Shown here piece by piece: positions 61,916 through 64,000 of a stretch of 64,000 nt of DNA (positions are counted from its first letter, which is position 1; each line of letters opens with the position of its first letter). The translations under genes and the position numbers were made by a program. The stretch lies in assembly GCF_037023755.1 (NCBI RefSeq), contig NZ_CP146100.1, forward strand, positions 5,859,501 to 5,923,500. Reading direction: 5' to 3'. The notes under the pieces were generated by a model, which was not told where the DNA came from, made no database searches, and saw only the letters and a list, made by a program, of their open reading frames with translations. Origin of the DNA: Saccharopolyspora sp. SCSIO 74807 (lineage in GTDB: Bacteria; Actinomycetota; Actinomycetes; Mycobacteriales; Pseudonocardiaceae).

Positions 61916-64000
61916 TCAGGACAGCCCGAGTTCGTTGTCGAGCATGTCGAACATGGCGTCGTCGGTGGCTTCGTCGAAGTCGAAGTCCTGTTCCGGAGCC
62001 GGGTCGTCGCCGCGCAGCGACAGCCACTTCGACCGGAGGACTTCGAGCCGGCCGGTGACCTGCTCGTGCAGCTGCTCGTCCACCCGCACACCCTCGAAGA
62101 CCCGCTGCAATCGGTCCAATTCGGACAGCAGTGCGGTCGCCGAGTCCTGCTCCGGTGCGAGTTCGGCGAGCAGGTGCTCGACCAGCTCGGCGGGGGTCGG
62201 GTGGTCGAACAGCAGCGTCGCGGGCAACCGGAGACCGGTGGCTGTGCCGAGGCGGTTGCGGAACTCGACCGCGGTGAGGGAGTCGAAGCCGAGCGATTTG
62301 AACTCATCGTCGGGCCGGACCGCCCATTGCTCGTCAGCCCCGGGCTCGCCCGCGGAGTGTCCGAGGACCGCGGCGACGTCCTTGCGCACCAGTTCCAGCA
62401 GGGCCTCGCGTCGCTGGGCCGCGTCCATCCCGGTGAGCCGTTGCGCCAAATCGTCTCCGCCCGCCGCGGTGCGCCGGGCCGGGGTGCGGACCAGTCCGCG
62501 CAGCAGCCATGGGACCTCGTCCCGGGCCCGCAGCGCGGCCGAGTCCAACCGCACCGGGGCGAGCACCGGCTCGGCTGATCCGACCGCGGCGTCGAACAGC
62601 GCGAGACCGTCCACTGCGGACAGCGGCGGAGTTCCGGCGCGACTCATGCGTTCGGACTCCTCCCCACCGAGCATCCCCTGGTCCCATGCGCCCCACGCCA
62701 GCGAAACGGCGGGCGATCCGGCTGCACGCCGGTGCCGCGCGAGGGCGTCGAGGTAGGAGTTCGCGGCCGCGTAGTTGCCCTGCCCGGCCGTGCCGAACAG
62801 CCCGGCGGCCGAGGAGAACAGCACGAACCCGTCCAGTTCCAGGGCCTTCGTCGCCTCGTGCAGGTTCCACGCGGCGTCGACCTTCGGTCGCAGCACGGCC
62901 GAGGTCCGCTCCGCGTCGAGCGAGCCGAGCACACCGTCGTCGAGCACTCCGGCGCTGTGCACCACGGCTCGCAGCGGGAACTCGGCCGGGATGTCCGCGA
63001 GCACTCGGTCCAGCTGCTCTCGATCGGCGGCGTCGCAGGCCACGATGGACGCTTGTGAGCCGAGTTCTTGCAGTTCGGCGACGAGTTCGGCCGCGCCCTC
63101 CGCCTCCGGCCCCCGGCGACCGGCCAGCAGCAGCCGCGGCACTCCTCGCTCGGCGAGGTGCCGGGCGAGGAGGCGGCCGAGACCACCGGTGCCGCCGGTG
63201 ATGAGAACGGTGCCGTCCCAACTCACCGGCTCCGCGGCGGTCTCCCGCACGAGGCGGCGGACTCGCACCTTTCCGTCCACGATGGACGCTTCCGGTTCGG
63301 TGCAGGACAGCGCCCGCAGCAACGCATCCGCTTCGACGTCGGCGCCGAGGTGCAGAAGGCCGAAGTTGCCCGGATTCTCCGACTCCCCGGTGCGCACCAG
63401 ACCGGCCGCGGTCGCGGCGGCGAGATCGTCCCGCATCGCGAACACGAGCCTGCCGGGGCCGCTCCAGTTCTGGAGCGCTGCGCGCACCTGGTTCGTCAGC
63501 TCGTGCGCGGACTCCGGTGAATCGTCGCCGTGCAGCGAGCACAGCACGGTCCGGTCCTCGTCCACGTCCGATGGCGCGGTGCGCACGTCGACCTGCACAC
63601 CGCCCGCCTTGAGCACGTCGGCCAGTCCGAACGGGTCGGCCCCGGCCAGGATCGGCGCCGCGGCACGATCCGGCTGCTGCGGCAGCGCTGTCCACTCCGG
63701 ACGGTAGAGCGAGTCGGTGCCGTGCAACGGTTGCTGCTTGCGGGTGCGCAGCGAGCGGATGGTGGCGACCGGGTTTCCGGAACCGTCCACCAGCGCGATG
63801 CTCAGCGCCTCACCGGCCCGGCGCAGTCGCACGCGCAGCGCGGATGCGCCGGTGGCGTGCAGCGACACGCCCTCCCACGTGAACGGGACACCACCTTCGG
63901 CATCGGTGAGCATCGCCGCGTGCAGCGCGGAGTCCAGCAGCGCCGGGTGCAACCCGTAGCGGCCGGCATCGACCTCGTCGGGCAGGTCGACCTCCGCGAA
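61916..64000 (-). CDS. Modular type I polyketide synthase, C-terminal DH-KR-ACP (5' end beyond window)
   Basis: The open frame enters from the right edge and gives 694 residues. First is the C-terminal half of a dehydratase with the HPALLDSALHA catalytic Asp motif. A ketoreductase follows with NADPH loop GGTGGLG (about residues 268-274), the B-type LDD motif in SAGVLDDGV, and Ser/Tyr/Asn in FSSAAGLFGTAGQGNYAAAN. The acyl carrier has GFDSL with the phosphopantetheine Ser near 574. The last 80 residues are a C-terminal docking region (LQRVFEGVRVDEQLHEQV then an acidic FDFDEATDD end), so another PKS subunit follows in the assembly line. No thioesterase: this is not the last subunit. It should reduce and dehydrate an extended polyketide; the aglycone is not predictable from one partial module. 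Confidence 0.95.
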   Translation of the reverse strand, partial: FAEVDLPDEVDAGRYGLHPALLDSALHAAMLTDAEGGVPFTWEGVSLHATGASALRVRLRRAGEALSIALVDGSGNPVATIRSLRTRKQQPLHGTDSLYRPEWTALPQQPDRAAAPILAGADPFGLADVLKAGGVQVDVRTAPSDVDEDRTVLCSLHGDDSPESAHELTNQVRAALQNWSGPGRLVFAMRDDLAAATAAGLVRTGESENPGNFGLLHLGADVEADALLRALSCTEPEASIVDGKVRVRRLVRETAAEPVSWDGTVLITGGTGGLGRLLARHLAERGVPRLLLAGRRGPEAEGAAELVAELQELGSQASIVACDAADREQLDRVLADIPAEFPLRAVVHSAGVLDDGVLGSLDAERTSAVLRPKVDAAWNLHEATKALELDGFVLFSSAAGLFGTAGQGNYAAANSYLDALARHRRAAGSPAVSLAWGAWDQGMLGGEESERMSRAGTPPLSAVDGLALFDAAVGSAEPVLAPVRLDSAALRARDEVPWLLRGLVRTPARRTAAGGDDLAQRLTGMDAAQRREALLELVRKDVAAVLGHSAGEPGADEQWAVRPDDEFKSLGFDSLTAVEFRNRLGTATGLRLPATLLFDHPTPAELVEHLLAELAPEQDSATALLSELDRLQRVFEGVRVDEQLHEQVTGRLEVLRSKWLSLRGDDPAPEQDFDFDEATDDAMFDMLDNELGLS

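Overview
The window is high-GC actinomycete DNA: dense genes, 4-base start/stop overlaps, GTG/TTG starts, AfsR-like STAND NTPases, and DUF397-era style small regulatory proteins. The gene content (modular PKS, deoxysugar genes, an azole RiPP cluster, DasR-type chitinase control) fits Pseudonocardiales, with Saccharopolyspora-like genera most plausible. There is no rRNA or other marker here to fix the genus.

Layout. 1-4.9 kb: a TetR gene divergent from a tightly overlapped catabolic operon (epoxide-hydrolase-like, LLM flavin monooxygenase, Zn dehydrogenase, acyl-CoA dehydrogenase running off the left edge). 4.9-17.5 kb: sugar-acid uptake and catabolism, with PdxA2-TctA-TctB-TctC, a GntR/FCD regulator with matching operator-like sites at both target promoters, a TIM-barrel isomerase, a UxaA-type dehydratase behind a tandem-repeat leader, and an Nramp-like carrier. 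Set inside it are a divergent membrane 'LRSF' protein/SLATT pair and a zinc-ribbon protein. 17.7-23.7 kb: S9 peptidase, secreted GH128-like hydrolase, GMC oxidoreductase, a small zinc protein and a formyltransferase. 23.7-30.1 kb: two large STAND NTPases, one in an operon with a DUF6879 protein, the other carrying a membrane anchor and a five-blade propeller. 30.9-35.9 kb: flavin/PNPOx protein, a hotdog remnant, a haem-oxygenase-like diiron enzyme with a GCS2 ligase, and divergent NPPY methyltransferase, CDGSH, DUF5872 and DUF3140 genes. 35.9-45.7 kb: cell-wall and secreted enzymes (VanX-like dipeptidase, two GH18 paralogues with a dre-like operator, NlpC/P60 hydrolase), an eCIS-core (DUF4157) protein, a DUF574 methyltransferase and a membrane PstS-like protein.

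45.8-51.8 kb (minus strand) is the most notable locus: a compact azole-forming RiPP operon of a 36-residue precursor with a run of five serines followed by Phe, a fused E1-like/YcaO cyclodehydratase ending in PxPxP, a metal-dependent amidohydrolase, a SagB-type azoline oxidase and an O-methyltransferase. The precursor has its own consensus-like promoter, a 20-bp-phased direct repeat upstream and an attenuator-like hairpin before the enzymes. The core resembles the Ile-Ser-run-Phe end of plantazolicin, but an acidic follower replaces a C-terminal Phe. A pentaoxazole product is the inference.

53.6-64 kb is the edge of a glycosylated polyketide cluster: NDP-hexose 2,3-dehydratase, 3-ketoreductase and 4-ketoreductase (a 2,6-dideoxysugar route), an activator-dependent type glycosyltransferase, a DrrAB-type exporter, and the end of a modular type I PKS (DH-KR-ACP plus docking region) entering from the right. 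Between exporter and PKS lies a GntR/UTRA regulator facing three coupled small genes, one of only 31 residues, across a perfect 13-bp palindrome.
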